A stretch of DNA of 64,000 nucleotides from Salegentibacter holothuriorum. GTDB taxonomy: Bacteria > Bacteroidota > Bacteroidia > Flavobacteriales > Flavobacteriaceae. Where the stretch lies: the NCBI RefSeq assembly GCF_900168045.1, contig NZ_FUYY01000003.1, positions 186,001 to 250,000 on the forward strand, read 5' to 3'. Within the stretch, counting starts at the first letter, position 1. Each line of letters opens with the position of its first letter. The notes beneath the pieces are model-generated. The model made no database searches. It was not told the DNA's origin and saw only the letters and a program-made list of their open reading frames with translations. Of the stretch, positions 16,042-23,701 are shown one piece after another. The position numbers were made by a program, and so were the translations under genes.

Positions 16042-17211
16042 ATGAATACAATGTATTTTACCGAGGAACACGAACTTTTTAGAAAGAGTTTTAAAGACTT
16101 TTTGCAGAAAGAAGTGGTGCCGCATATTGATAAATGGGAGAAATCGGGGACTATAGAACGTTTTATCTGGAAGAAATTTGGTGAGATGGGATATTTTGGT
16201 CTTAATCAGCCGGAAGAATATGGTGGGATGGATCTTGATATTTTTTACACCGTTATCTTTCTGGAAGAACTTCAAAAGATAAACAGCGGTGGTTTCGCAG
16301 CCGCTATGTGGGCTCATGCATACTTGGCCATGACGCACGTAAATAAAGAAGGAGATGTTGCGATTAAGAAAAAATACCTGACACCCAGTATAGAAGGTGA
16401 TAAAATTGGTTGTCTTTGCATCACTGAACCTTTTGGAGGGTCTGATGTTGCGGGAATGCGTAGCACCGCCATTAAAAAAGGAGATAAGTATATCTTAAAC
16501 GGTTCTAAGACTTTTATTACTAACGGAGTGTATTCCGATTATTTGGTAGTAGCTGCTAAAACAGATCCTGATAAGGGAAATAAGGGAATGAGTATTTTTA
16601 TTGTAGATAGGGATACTGCTGGGATTTCGGCTTCAAAATTGGATAAATTGGGTTGGAGAGCTTCAGACACAGCTGAACTTGCTTTTGATAATGTAGAGAT
16701 TCCTGCTGAAAATCTTATGGGAGAAGAAGGTAAAGGCTTCTCTTATATTATGCAGCATTTCGCTTTAGAACGTCTTATTATGGGAATCAATGCCCACGCT
16801 CGTGCCGAATATGCCCTGGATTATACTTTAGGTTATATGGCAGAGAGAGAAGCCTTTGGGACTACTATAGATAAATTTCAAGCTTTAAGGCATTCGGTTG
16901 CAGATATGGCCAGTGAAGTAGAAATGAATAAAGAATTTAATTACTCTATCGCTAAACGCCTAAATGACGGGCAATATGTGGTGAAAGAAGCGAGTATGTC
17001 TAAACTGCTTTCTACTAAAATGGCCGATAAGGTTATTTATGATTGTCTACAATTGTTGGGAGGTTATGGTTATATGGAAGATTATCCCCTAGCAAGAATG
17101 TTTCGCGATAGCCGCCTAGGCCCTATCGGTGGTGGAACTTCAGAAATCTTAAGAGAGATTATCGCAAAAATGGTGATCGATAAAAAAGAATACAAGCCAG
17201 CGGCGAAGTAA
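16042..17211 (+). CDS. Acyl-CoA dehydrogenase
   Basis: A 389-residue FAD enzyme of the acyl-CoA dehydrogenase family. Signatures include CLCITEPFGGSDVAGM (124-139), KTFITNGVYSDY and the C-terminal LLGGYGYMEDYPLARMFRDSR. The usual C-terminal catalytic Glu (YEGT) is replaced by IGGGTSEI, whereas HFALERLIMG (Glu243) matches the position of the catalytic Glu in isovaleryl- and long-chain acyl-CoA dehydrogenases; I infer that type. It acts in fatty-acid or branched-chain amino-acid breakdown with electron transfer flavoprotein as acceptor. The last 51 bp are repeated just downstream. The start is the ATG at 16042, with a second Met three codons later. Confidence 0.88.
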   Translation: MNTMYFTEEHELFRKSFKDFLQKEVVPHIDKWEKSGTIERFIWKKFGEMGYFGLNQPEEYGGMDLDIFYTVIFLEELQKINSGGFAAAMWAHAYLAMTHVNKEGDVAIKKKYLTPSIEGDKIGCLCITEPFGGSDVAGMRSTAIKKGDKYILNGSKTFITNGVYSDYLVVAAKTDPDKGNKGMSIFIVDRDTAGISASKLDKLGWRASDTAELAFDNVEIPAENLMGEEGKGFSYIMQHFALERLIMGINAHARAEYALDYTLGYMAEREAFGTTIDKFQALRHSVADMASEVEMNKEFNYSIAKRLNDGQYVVKEASMSKLLSTKMADKVIYDCLQLLGGYGYMEDYPLARMFRDSRLGPIGGGTSEILREIIAKMVIDKKEYKPAAK

Positions 17212-17248
17212 TCTTTTAGATTAACATTTTTGTGAAAATTCCACTTTT

Positions 17249-17299
17249 ATCGCAAAAATGGTGATCGATAAAAAAGAATACAAGCCTGCAGTGAAATAA
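17249..17299 (+). pseudogene. Relic of the 3' end of a second acyl-CoA dehydrogenase copy
   Basis: Bases 17249-17299 repeat 17161-17211, the last 17 codons including the stop of the acyl-CoA dehydrogenase gene, with 47 of 51 matches. Three of the four differences are silent third-position changes and one is Ala to Val, as expected for a diverged coding paralogue. Nothing else of that copy remains. Confidence 0.75.
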
Positions 17300-17311
17300 A
17301 TTAAAAATTGG

Positions 17312-17341
17312 TTGTGGGTTCTTAGATTTAAATTATCTTTG
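17312..17341 (+). promoter_or_regulatory. Promoter of rpsU
   Basis: TTG at 17312-17314, a 19-nt spacer and TATCTTTG at 17334-17341 form a complete Bacteroidota promoter. Transcription should start near 17345, giving a leader of about 30 nt that contains the strong Shine-Dalgarno sequence. Confidence 0.75.
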
Positions 17342-17355
17342 CAGCCTATTTCTAA

Positions 17356-17369
17356 AGAAAGGGGGTGAT
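17356..17369 (+). promoter_or_regulatory. Unusually strong Shine-Dalgarno sequence of rpsU
   Basis: AGAAAGGGGGTGAT matches AGAAAGGAGGTGAT, the complement of the flavobacterial 16S rRNA 3' end as I recall it, at 13 of 14 positions, the odd one allowing a G-U pair. It ends six bases before the ATG at 17376. Other genes in the window lack such a site. In Bacteroidota the anti-Shine-Dalgarno is sequestered on the ribosome by bS21, bS18 and bS6, so this site is thought to serve autoregulation by bS21. Confidence 0.85.
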
Positions 17370-17375
17370 GACACT

Positions 17376-17570
17376 ATGTTAATAATACCAGTAAAAGACG
17401 GAGAAAATATTGATAGAGCGCTGAAGCGTTTTAAGAGAAAATTCGATAAAACCGGAACAATGCGCCAGCTGAGAAGCCGCCAGCATTTCACGAAACCTTC
17501 TGTTGCGAAGAGAGCTCAGCATCAAAAAGCCGAGTATATCCAGCATTTGAGAGATCAGGAAGATATCTAG
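17376..17570 (+). CDS. rpsU: 30S ribosomal protein bS21
   Basis: A 64-residue basic protein: MLIIPVKDGENIDRALKRF, then KFDKTGTMRQLRSRQHFTKPS. This matches bS21 from Bacteroidota in length and sequence. bS21 sits at the 30S platform near the 16S 3' end; in this phylum it helps hide the anti-Shine-Dalgarno sequence. The ATG at 17376 is fixed by the strong ribosome-binding site six bases upstream. It has its own promoter and is followed by a small hairpin, so it appears monocistronic. Confidence 0.96.
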   Translation: MLIIPVKDGENIDRALKRFKRKFDKTGTMRQLRSRQHFTKPSVAKRAQHQKAEYIQHLRDQEDI

Positions 17571-17587
17571 TAAGGTATAATCGAATT

Positions 17588-17607
17588 TTTCCGAAGCTAT
17601 TCGGAAA
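17588..17607 (+). terminator. Weak terminator-like hairpin after rpsU
   Basis: TTTCCGAA-gcta-TTCGGAAA forms a perfect 8-bp stem with a 4-nt loop 18 nt after the rpsU stop. It lacks a good T-run, so termination would be inefficient. Confidence 0.45.
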
Positions 17608-17620
17608 TAAAATATAACTG

Positions 17621-17647
17621 TTGATAGATTAAAGTTTGCTAACTTTG
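17621..17647 (+). promoter_or_regulatory. Promoter of xerC
   Basis: TTG at 17621-17623, a 16-nt spacer and TAACTTTG at 17640-17647. The ATG at 17666 follows the -7 box by 18 nt, which supports that start over the upstream TTG at 17636 inside the promoter. Confidence 0.6.
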
Positions 17648-17665
17648 TTTATCAACAGTTTTTTT

Positions 17666-18559
17666 ATGCCCTTTTCCCAGTTTATAGATTATCTTCAATT
17701 AGAGAAAAAATATTCTCCCAATACCCTAACTGCCTATAAAGCTGATTTAAAATCTTTTTCAGAATTTATTTTTTATGAATTTGAGGAAAAAGATTTGAGT
17801 AAACTACATTACGCGCAAATTAGAAACTGGATTATTTTTTTGGTAGATGAAGGAGTCTCTAACCGAAGTGTAAATCGTAAAATTTCTTCATTAAAATCTT
17901 ATTATCGGTTTTTGCAAAAAACAGGAGATATAGAATTTTCACCGCTTGCAAAACATAAAGCATTAAAAACGGCTTCTAAGGTTCAGGTTCCTTTTTCTGA
18001 AACTGAAATAAAGAAAGTATTAGACCAAATTGATACTTCAGATTTTGAAGGTTTGCGCGATAGGTTAATTGTAGAACTTTTCTATACCACCGGTGTGCGA
18101 CGTATAGAATTAATTGAAATTAAACTTCAGGATCTTAACCTTGTAGGAAAACACTTAAAAGTGTTGGGGAAAAGACAAAAGGAAAGAATTATTCCGCTTC
18201 TACCTGGAGTGATTTCTAATTTGCAGAGTTATTTAAATAAGCGTGCAGATATAATGGCTGGAAGGGAGGAGGCTTATCTCTTTGTCTCCCAAAAAGGTAT
18301 TAAATTATACGAAAGTCTTGTTTATAGAATTATAAATAATTATTTTAGTAAGGTATCTGGTAAAATAAAAAAGAGTCCGCATATTCTGCGACACTCATTT
18401 GCAACACATTTATTAAACCAGGGTGCCAACCTTAACGCTGTAAAAGAATTGCTTGGTCATTCGAGTCTTGCTGCTACGCAGGTATATACTCATAATAGCA
18501 TTTCAGAACTTAGCAAGGTGCATCAAATGGCACATCCTCGGAATAAAAAGGTCAATTAA
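17666..18559 (+). CDS. xerC: Tyrosine recombinase XerC/XerD
   Basis: A 297-residue protein from the ATG at 17666 (MPFSQFIDYLQLEKKYS). It has an N-terminal SAM-like DNA-binding domain (about 1-90) and a catalytic domain with the full set: Arg145 (TTGVRRIEL), Lys172 (GKRQKERIIPL), His239 and Arg242 (PHILRHSFATHLL), His265 (LLGHSS) and Tyr274 (TQVYTH). The size is normal for Xer recombinases that resolve chromosome dimers at dif with FtsK. Housekeeping context (rpsU upstream, hpf 29 nt downstream) favours the chromosomal Xer over a mobile-element integrase. Whether it is the XerC or XerD partner is not decidable here. Confidence 0.9.
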   Translation: MPFSQFIDYLQLEKKYSPNTLTAYKADLKSFSEFIFYEFEEKDLSKLHYAQIRNWIIFLVDEGVSNRSVNRKISSLKSYYRFLQKTGDIEFSPLAKHKALKTASKVQVPFSETEIKKVLDQIDTSDFEGLRDRLIVELFYTTGVRRIELIEIKLQDLNLVGKHLKVLGKRQKERIIPLLPGVISNLQSYLNKRADIMAGREEAYLFVSQKGIKLYESLVYRIINNYFSKVSGKIKKSPHILRHSFATHLLNQGANLNAVKELLGHSSLAATQVYTHNSISELSKVHQMAHPRNKKVN

Positions 18560-18588
18560 AATAATTGTTTAATTAAATTCTACAGAAT

Positions 18589-18891
18589 ATGAAAGTAAAT
18601 GTGCAATCTGTTAACTTCAACGCCGATCAAAAATTAATTGATTTTATTCAACGCAAATTGGATAGGCTCGAAAATTACTACGATAAAGTTATCTATGCAG
18701 ATGTCTTTTTAAAAGTTCAAAATACTAGTGGAAAGGATAATAAGATTACTGAGATTTTGCTGAGTATTCCCGGTGGAGACATTATGGTTAAAAAAACCTG
18801 CAAGAAGTTTGAAGAATGTGTAGACGAGTGTGCTTCCTCCTTGCAAAGACAGTTGATTAAGCGTAAAGAAAAATTAAGTACACATGTTTAG
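18589..18891 (+). CDS. hpf: Ribosome hibernation-promoting factor, short form
   Basis: A 100-residue protein of the HPF/YfiA (raiA) family: MKVNVQSVNFNADQKLIDFI, then KLDRLENYYDKVIYADVFLK. The short length means it lacks the C-terminal dimerisation domain of long HPF. It binds the decoding region of the 30S subunit in slow growth. It lies 29 nt after xerC on the same strand, probably in one transcript, and is followed by a small hairpin with a T-run. Confidence 0.9.
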   Translation: MKVNVQSVNFNADQKLIDFIQRKLDRLENYYDKVIYADVFLKVQNTSGKDNKITEILLSIPGGDIMVKKTCKKFEECVDECASSLQRQLIKRKEKLSTHV

Positions 18892-18912
18892 ATATTTTTT
18901 TCAAAAAATGTT

Positions 18913-18941
18913 TTGAGAAAAGAATAATTTATATACATTTG
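18913..18941 (+). promoter_or_regulatory. Promoter of tRNA-Thr(UGU)
   Basis: TTG at 18913-18915, an 18-nt spacer and TACATTTG at 18934-18941. The predicted start near 18945 falls about 45 nt before the mature tRNA. Confidence 0.65.
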
Positions 18942-18942
18942 C

Positions 18943-18969
18943 AGTCCGTTAGAAATAGCGGGCTTTTTT
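18943..18969 (+). terminator. GAAA-capped hairpin with T-run between hpf and tRNA-Thr
   Basis: AGTCCGTTA-gaaa-TAGCGGGCT pairs along nine positions (two as G-U), followed by five more T. It is a good intrinsic terminator for hpf, but it begins at the predicted start site of the tRNA transcript, so it could also act as a tRNA leader hairpin. Confidence 0.55.
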
Positions 18970-18990
18970 ATGCTGAAAAGTAGCGTAAAG

Positions 18991-19064
18991 GCCGATGTAG
19001 CTCAGCTGGCTAGAGCAGCTGATTTGTAATCAGCAGGTCGTGGGTTCGAGTCCCTCCATCGGCT
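18991..19064 (+). tRNA. tRNA-Thr (anticodon UGU), copy 1
   Basis: A 74-nt cloverleaf with acceptor GCCGATG/CATCGGC and anticodon loop TTTGTAA (TGT, reading ACA) on a GCTGA/TCAGC stem. No CCA is encoded. An identical 74-nt gene lies at 41493-41566. Confidence 0.95.
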
Positions 19065-19265
19065 CTTGAAATTTTGAAATAAGTATTTTTTTTAAGTTTA
19101 ATTTGTTGAAAATTAAGCTGCTAAAAATTTTATAGAAAAATTTTTTAAAAATGCTTTGGACGGTGCTGTTAAATTACCTTTATTTGCAGCCGTTAAAAAA
19201 ACAAACCGTCATAAAGCTTAGCTGGTTTACAGCTATGGTTCTATGAAATATTGGAAAAATAAATT

Positions 19266-19347
19266 GGGGAGATACTCAAGCGGCCAACGAGGGCAGACTG
19301 TAAATCTGCTGTTTTCAACTTCGCAGGTTCGAATCCTGCTCTCCCCA
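19266..19347 (+). tRNA. tRNA-Tyr (anticodon GUA)
   Basis: An 82-nt class II tRNA with acceptor GGGGAGA/TCTCCCC, anticodon loop CTGTAAA (GTA) and a long variable arm. Discriminator A at 19347; no encoded CCA. Confidence 0.95.
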
Positions 19348-19429
19348 CTTAATTGATTCGGTTTTGGATTTTAAGGTTTAGATGTTTTTGATGTTAAGCT
19401 TTAAATAATAATTATTTGGATCAAACAAT

Positions 19430-19502
19430 GCGGGAGTAGCTCAGTTGGTAGAGCGTCAGCCTTCCAAGCTGAATGTCGCCGGTTCGAACCCGGTCTCCCG
19501 CT
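19430..19502 (+). tRNA. tRNA-Gly (anticodon UCC)
   Basis: A 73-nt cloverleaf with acceptor GCGGGAG/CTCCCGC and anticodon loop CTTCCAA (TCC, reading GGA). No encoded CCA. Confidence 0.95.
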
Positions 19503-19514
19503 CTTAATTTAAAT

Positions 19515-19543
19515 AACAGGAAGTACGGCTTCTTGTTGTTTTT
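19515..19543 (+). terminator. Terminator after tRNA-Gly
   Basis: AACAGGAAG-tacgg-CTTCTTGTT (one G-U pair), followed closely by a T5 run, ends the tRNA-Tyr/tRNA-Gly transcript before the tRNA-Thr-tuf unit. Confidence 0.6.
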
Positions 19544-19554
19544 GATTTATTTTT

Positions 19555-19621
19555 CCGGTTTGAGAAAAAATAGGGTATCCGTAAGCCAGTATTGGTTTAT
19601 GGTTTTTCTTGTTTGAACCGG
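19555..19621 (+). promoter_or_regulatory. Long-range hairpin upstream of tRNA-Thr(GGU)-tuf
   Basis: CCGGTT (19555-19560) pairs with AACCGG (19616-19621), and inside it AGAAAAA (about 19563-19569) pairs with TTTTTCT (about 19603-19609). It lies in the region that should hold the promoter or leader of tRNA-Thr-tuf. Its function is unknown. Confidence 0.35.
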
Positions 19622-19649
19622 TGAACCTTGAAAGTGGAACTTTCGGCTT

Positions 19650-19721
19650 GCCGACGTAGCTCAGGGGTAGAGCGTTTCCTTGGTAAGGAAGAGGTCACGA
19701 GTTCAATTCTCGTCGTTGGCT
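19650..19721 (+). tRNA. tRNA-Thr (anticodon GGU)
   Basis: A 72-nt cloverleaf with acceptor GCCGACG/CGTTGGC (one G-U pair) and anticodon loop TTGGTAA (GGT, reading ACC/ACU). It lies 56 nt before tuf and is probably co-transcribed with it. Confidence 0.94.
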
Positions 19722-19777
19722 CTAGATTGTATTAAATTGAACACTAATATATAACTAAGATTAAATAAGTATTAATT

Positions 19778-20965
19778 ATGGCAAAGGAAACTTATGATCG
19801 TTCCAAACCGCACCTTAACATAGGTACAATTGGACACGTAGATCACGGAAAAACGACTTTAACAGCAGCGATTACTAAAGTGATGGCTGATGCTGGATAT
19901 TCAGAAGCTAGTGCTTTTGATCAAATTGATAATGCTCCTGAAGAAAAAGAAAGAGGTATTACAATTAACTCTTCTCACGTAGAGTATCAAACTGCTAACC
20001 GTCACTACGCTCACGTTGACTGTCCTGGTCACGCCGATTATGTGAAGAACATGGTTACTGGTGCTGCTCAAATGGACGGTGCTATTCTTGTGGTTGCTGC
20101 AACTGATGGGCCTATGCCGCAAACTCGTGAGCACATCCTTCTAGGACGCCAGGTTGGTATCCCAAGAATTGTTGTGTTTTTAAATAAAGTTGACCTTGTT
20201 GATGATGAGGAGCTTTTGGAGCTTGTTGAAATGGAAGTAAGAGATCTTCTTTCTTTCTATGAGTATGATGGAGATAATGGTCCTGTAATTTCTGGATCTG
20301 CGCTTGGAGCTTTAGAAGGTGATGAGAAATGGTCTAAGACTGTTCTTGATCTTATGGAAGCAGTAGATGAGTGGATTGAACTTCCTCAGCGTGATGTTGA
20401 TAAGGATTTCTTGATGCCTATTGAAGATGTATTCTCTATTACTGGACGTGGTACTGTTGCAACCGGTCGTATTGAGACTGGTGTAGCTAACACTGGAGAT
20501 CCTGTTGAGATTATTGGTATGGGAGCTGAAAAACTTACCTCTACTATTACTGGGGTTGAGATGTTCCGTAAAATCCTTGATAGAGGTGAAGCTGGAGATA
20601 ACGTAGGTATCTTGTTAAGAGGTATTGAGAAGTCTCAGATTTCTAGAGGTATGGTGATAACTAAGCCTGGATCTGTAACTCCTCACGCTAAGTTTAAAGC
20701 AGAGGTTTATATCCTTAAAAAAGAAGAAGGTGGACGTCACACTCCATTCCACAATAACTACCGTCCTCAGTTTTACGTACGTACAACTGATGTAACAGGA
20801 ACAATTAGTCTTCCTGATGGTGTTGAGATGGTAATGCCTGGTGATAACCTTACCATTACTGTTGAGCTGCTTCAGACAATCGCAATGAATGTTGGTCTAC
20901 GTTTCGCTATTCGTGAAGGTGGTAGAACAGTAGGTGCTGGACAGGTTACTGAAATTTTAGACTAA
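19778..20965 (+). CDS. tuf: Elongation factor Tu
   Basis: A 395-residue GTPase that delivers aminoacyl-tRNA to the ribosome. G1 is GHVDHGKTT (19-27), the switch I region includes the effector Thr in [11 protein letters not shown]3 is [12 protein letters not shown], and G4 is NKVDLVDD. Domains 2 and 3 follow with [12 protein letters not shown] and the C-terminal [15 protein letters not shown]. Length is normal. It sits in the conserved order tRNA-Thr - tuf - tRNA-Trp - secE - nusG, and its codon use is biased to frequent codons, as expected for a highly expressed gene. A stable hairpin follows the stop codon. Only one tuf copy is in the window. Confidence 0.98.
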   Translation: MAKETYDRSKPHLNIGTIGHVDHGKTTLTAAITKVMADAGYSEASAFDQIDNAPEEKERGITINSSHVEYQTANRHYAHVDCPGHADYVKNMVTGAAQMDGAILVVAATDGPMPQTREHILLGRQVGIPRIVVFLNKVDLVDDEELLELVEMEVRDLLSFYEYDGDNGPVISGSALGALEGDEKWSKTVLDLMEAVDEWIELPQRDVDKDFLMPIEDVFSITGRGTVATGRIETGVANTGDPVEIIGMGAEKLTSTITGVEMFRKILDRGEAGDNVGILLRGIEKSQISRGMVITKPGSVTPHAKFKAEVYILKKEEGGRHTPFHNNYRPQFYVRTTDVTGTISLPDGVEMVMPGDNLTITVELLQTIAMNVGLRFAIREGGRTVGAGQVTEILD

Positions 20966-20984
20966 TTACAGTTTATATATAAAT

Positions 20985-21010
20985 AGGTTTCCCGCGAGGG
21001 CGGGAAACCT
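20985..21010 (+). terminator. Stable hairpin between tuf and tRNA-Trp
   Basis: AGGTTTCCCGC-gagg-GCGGGAAACCT is a perfect 11-bp GC-rich stem, followed by a weak pyrimidine run. It may act as a partial terminator or an RNA-processing site separating tuf from tRNA-Trp-secE-nusG. Confidence 0.65.
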
Positions 21011-21027
21011 TCCTTTATAATATATTT

Positions 21028-21100
21028 ACGGGTTTAGCTCAGTTGGTAGAGCACTGGTCTCCAAAACCAGGTGTCGGGAGTTCGAGCCTCTCAACCCGTG
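21028..21100 (+). tRNA. tRNA-Trp (anticodon CCA)
   Basis: A 73-nt cloverleaf with acceptor ACGGGTT/AACCCGT, anticodon loop CTCCAAA (CCA) and discriminator G. It lies 19 nt upstream of secE, a conserved arrangement. Confidence 0.95.
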
Positions 21101-21119
21101 CAAATACCTTAAGAATCAC

Positions 21120-21317
21120 ATGGCAGGAATTGGCAATTATATATCAGAATCTTACAACGAATTAACAAACCACGTTACCTGGACAAGTTGGCCCGAAGCG
21201 CAAAGGTTAACCATATTGGTAGCGGTTTTTTCTATAATTTTTTCTCTGGCTATTTGGGGAATTGATACCGTTTTTAGCTCGGCTATTGAGCAATATTTCG
21301 AATGGATTAAATCTTAA
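21120..21317 (+). CDS. secE: Protein translocase subunit SecE
   Basis: A 65-residue short-form SecE with the amphipathic helix NELTNHVTWTSWPEAQRLTI and one membrane helix (about 29-50, VAVFSIIFSLAIWGIDTVF). It clamps SecY in the Sec translocon. Its position between tRNA-Trp and nusG is the standard order. A short form with one membrane helix is normal outside the gammaproteobacteria. Confidence 0.95.
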   Translation: MAGIGNYISESYNELTNHVTWTSWPEAQRLTILVAVFSIIFSLAIWGIDTVFSSAIEQYFEWIKS

Positions 21318-21328
21318 AAAATATTACA

Positions 21329-21880
21329 ATGGCAGAGGGAAAGGAAAAAAAATGGTATGTAGTTCGTGCCGTTAGCGGTCAGGAAAATAAGGTTAAAGAC
21401 TATATTGAGAAAGAGGTTAACCATCTTGGGATGGAAGATTATCTTGATCAGGTTTTAGTTCCTACCGAAAAAGTAATTCAAATTAGAAATGGTAAGAAAG
21501 TAAATAAGGAACGTGTTTACTTCCCTGGTTACGTAATGATTCAGGCTAGTCTCGATGGTGAGATGCCGCACGTGATAAAAAATATTAACGGTGTTATTGG
21601 CTTTTTAGGTGAAACAAAAGGAGGAGATCCTGTTCCGCTTAGAAAATCTGAAGTGAATAGAATGCTTGGTAAAGTAGATGAACTTTCAGTAAAAACCGAT
21701 AATGTTGCGATACCTTTTACTATTGGAGAAACCATAAAAGTTATAGACGGTCCGTTTAATGGCTTTAATGGTACAGTAGAAAAGATTAATGAAGAAAAGC
21801 GTAAGCTTGAGGTAATGGTAAAGATTTTCGGAAGAAAAACACCATTGGAGTTGAGCTATATGCAAGTAGAAAAAGTATAA
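21329..21880 (+). CDS. nusG: Transcription elongation/antitermination factor NusG
   Basis: A 183-residue protein with the NGN domain at the N-terminus (KKWYVVRAVSGQENKVKDYI) that binds the RNA polymerase clamp, and a C-terminal KOW domain (about 130-183; IKVIDGPFNGFNGTVEKINEEKRKLEV). It links transcription to the ribosome and to antitermination. It starts 11 nt after secE. The length is typical. Confidence 0.97.
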   Translation: MAEGKEKKWYVVRAVSGQENKVKDYIEKEVNHLGMEDYLDQVLVPTEKVIQIRNGKKVNKERVYFPGYVMIQASLDGEMPHVIKNINGVIGFLGETKGGDPVPLRKSEVNRMLGKVDELSVKTDNVAIPFTIGETIKVIDGPFNGFNGTVEKINEEKRKLEVMVKIFGRKTPLELSYMQVEKV

Positions 21881-21956
21881 TATTTTTAGTTACATATTTT
21901 TTGATGGTTTTTTAAAGCTTCCACTCTAATAAACTATCACCTTAAAAATTTAGAAA

Positions 21957-22394
21957 ATGGCAAAAGAAGTAAGTAAAGTTGTAAAACTACAAGTTCGTGG
22001 AGGTGCTGCTAACCCATCACCACCAGTTGGACCTGCTTTAGGTGCTGCCGGGGTAAATATCATGGAATTCTGTAAGCAATTCAATGGTAGAACCCAGGAT
22101 AAACAAGGTAAAGTATTGCCGGTTGCGATTACGGTTTATTCAGATAAGTCTTTTGACTTTGTGATTAAAACTCCTCCAGCTGCGGTACAATTGTTGGAAG
22201 CATCTAAGAACAAAAAAGGTTCAGGAGAACCAAACAGAAAGAAAATAGCAAGTGTTTCTTGGGATCAGGTTAGAACTATTGCAGAAGATAAGATGCAGGA
22301 TTTAAATGCCTTCACCGTAGAATCTGCAATGAAAATGGTTGCTGGAACAGCGCGTTCAATGGGAATAACTGTAAAAGGTGATGCACCGTTTTAA
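21957..22394 (+). CDS. rplK: 50S ribosomal protein uL11
   Basis: A 145-residue protein starting [20 protein letters not shown], with the characteristic [23 protein letters not shown]. uL11 forms the GTPase-associated stalk base with 23S rRNA. The 76-nt gap to nusG has a T-rich tract but no strong hairpin. rplA follows after 18 nt. Confidence 0.97.
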   Translation: MAKEVSKVVKLQVRGGAANPSPPVGPALGAAGVNIMEFCKQFNGRTQDKQGKVLPVAITVYSDKSFDFVIKTPPAAVQLLEASKNKKGSGEPNRKKIASVSWDQVRTIAEDKMQDLNAFTVESAMKMVAGTARSMGITVKGDAPF

Positions 22395-22412
22395 TCCAAA
22401 AAGAAATTAAAA

Positions 22413-23111
22413 ATGGCAAAATTGACTAAAAAGCAAAAAGAAGCCCAATCTAAGATCGAGAGCAATAAAGCATACTCGGTTGCAGATGCTTCTGCTTTAA
22501 TTAAAGACGTTGCTAACGAAAACTTTGATGCATCTGTGGATTTAGCGGTTCGTTTGAACGTAGATCCTAGAAAAGCTAACCAAATGGTAAGAGGTGTAGT
22601 AACCCTTCCACACGGTACTGGTAAAGATGTTAAAGTTCTTGCATTAGTAACTCCAGATAAGGAGGAAGAGGCTAAAGAAGCCGGAGCTGATTATGTTGGT
22701 CTTGATGAATATCTTGACAAGATAAAAGGTGGATGGACAGATGTTGATGTAATTATCACTATGCCTAGCGTAATGGGTAAATTAGGACCATTGGGACGAG
22801 TGCTTGGACCAAGAGGCCTGATGCCTAACCCAAAAACAGGAACTGTAACTATGGATGTTGCTAAGGCAGTATCTGATGTTAAAGCTGGTAAGATTGACTT
22901 TAAAGTTGATAAAACCGGTATAGTTCACGCTGGAATTGGGAAAGCATCTTTTGACGCTGAAAAACTTGCTGGAAACGCAAGAGAATTATTAACTACTTTA
23001 GTGAAGTTGAAACCTCAGGCATCTAAAGGTGTGTATATCAAAAGTATCTACATGTCTTCTACAATGAGCCCGAGCGTTCAGGTTGATACTAAAAGGTTCA
23101 CTGAGCAATAA
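22413..23111 (+). CDS. rplA: 50S ribosomal protein uL1
   Basis: A 232-residue uL1, component of the mobile L1 stalk near the E site. Signatures are [20 protein letters not shown] and [20 protein letters not shown]. In many bacteria uL1 represses translation of the rplKA message by binding a 23S-like site in the leader; I did not identify such a site here. It sits 18 nt after rplK and 11 nt before rplJ. Confidence 0.97.
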   Translation: MAKLTKKQKEAQSKIESNKAYSVADASALIKDVANENFDASVDLAVRLNVDPRKANQMVRGVVTLPHGTGKDVKVLALVTPDKEEEAKEAGADYVGLDEYLDKIKGGWTDVDVIITMPSVMGKLGPLGRVLGPRGLMPNPKTGTVTMDVAKAVSDVKAGKIDFKVDKTGIVHAGIGKASFDAEKLAGNARELLTTLVKLKPQASKGVYIKSIYMSSTMSPSVQVDTKRFTEQ

Positions 23112-23122
23112 TAGTATAGATT

Positions 23123-23644
23123 ATGACAAGAGAAGAAAAATCAATAGTAATTGAAGATTTAACTGCCCAGTTAACAGGTAATTCTGTAGTTTATTTAGCA
23201 GATATATCTGGCCTTGATGCCGGAACAACTTCTAACTTGCGTAGAGCTTGTTTTAAAGCTAACGTAAAGCTGGCGGTAGTTAAGAATACATTGCTTGCTA
23301 AAGCTATGGAGGCTTCAGATAAAGAATTTGGAGAACTTCCTTCAGTTTTAAAAGGCAATACATCCATAATGTTTTCTGAAGTTGGTAATGCACCAGCTAA
23401 AGTAATTAAAGAATTCAGAAAGAAAAACGAAAAGCCACTTCTTAAAGGTGCTTTTGTTGATGAAGGAATATATGTAGGTGATGATTACCTGGATACCTTG
23501 GTTAACATTAAGTCTAAAGAAGAAGTTATTGGAGATATCGTTGGATTATTACAATCACCTGCTAAGAATGTTATTTCAGCACTTAAATCTGGTGGAGGTA
23601 AAATCTCTGGAATTCTTAAAACACTTTCTGAAAAGGAAGGATAG
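23123..23644 (+). CDS. rplJ: 50S ribosomal protein uL10
   Basis: A 173-residue uL10, the anchor for bL12 dimers on the stalk: MTREEKSIVIEDLTAQLT, LRRACFKANVKLAVVKNTLLAKAM. The C-terminal helix that binds bL12 is present. It begins 11 nt after rplA. Only 57 nt separate it from rplL; the usual L10-L12 autoregulatory leader was not evident. Confidence 0.96.
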   Translation: MTREEKSIVIEDLTAQLTGNSVVYLADISGLDAGTTSNLRRACFKANVKLAVVKNTLLAKAMEASDKEFGELPSVLKGNTSIMFSEVGNAPAKVIKEFRKKNEKPLLKGAFVDEGIYVGDDYLDTLVNIKSKEEVIGDIVGLLQSPAKNVISALKSGGGKISGILKTLSEKEG

Positions 23645-23701
23645 TTTAGTACGCACTTTTTAACAAATATAAATTAAAGAACTTTTTAAAAACGATAGAA
23701 A

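Noticed and set aside
17666-18559. xerC as a mobile-element integrase
   Set aside because: Normal size, own promoter, housekeeping neighbours, and no att repeats or element genes nearby.
18991-19721. tRNA cluster as part of an rRNA operon
   Set aside because: No 16S, 23S or 5S sequence is adjacent; the cluster belongs to the tuf-secE-rpoBC block.
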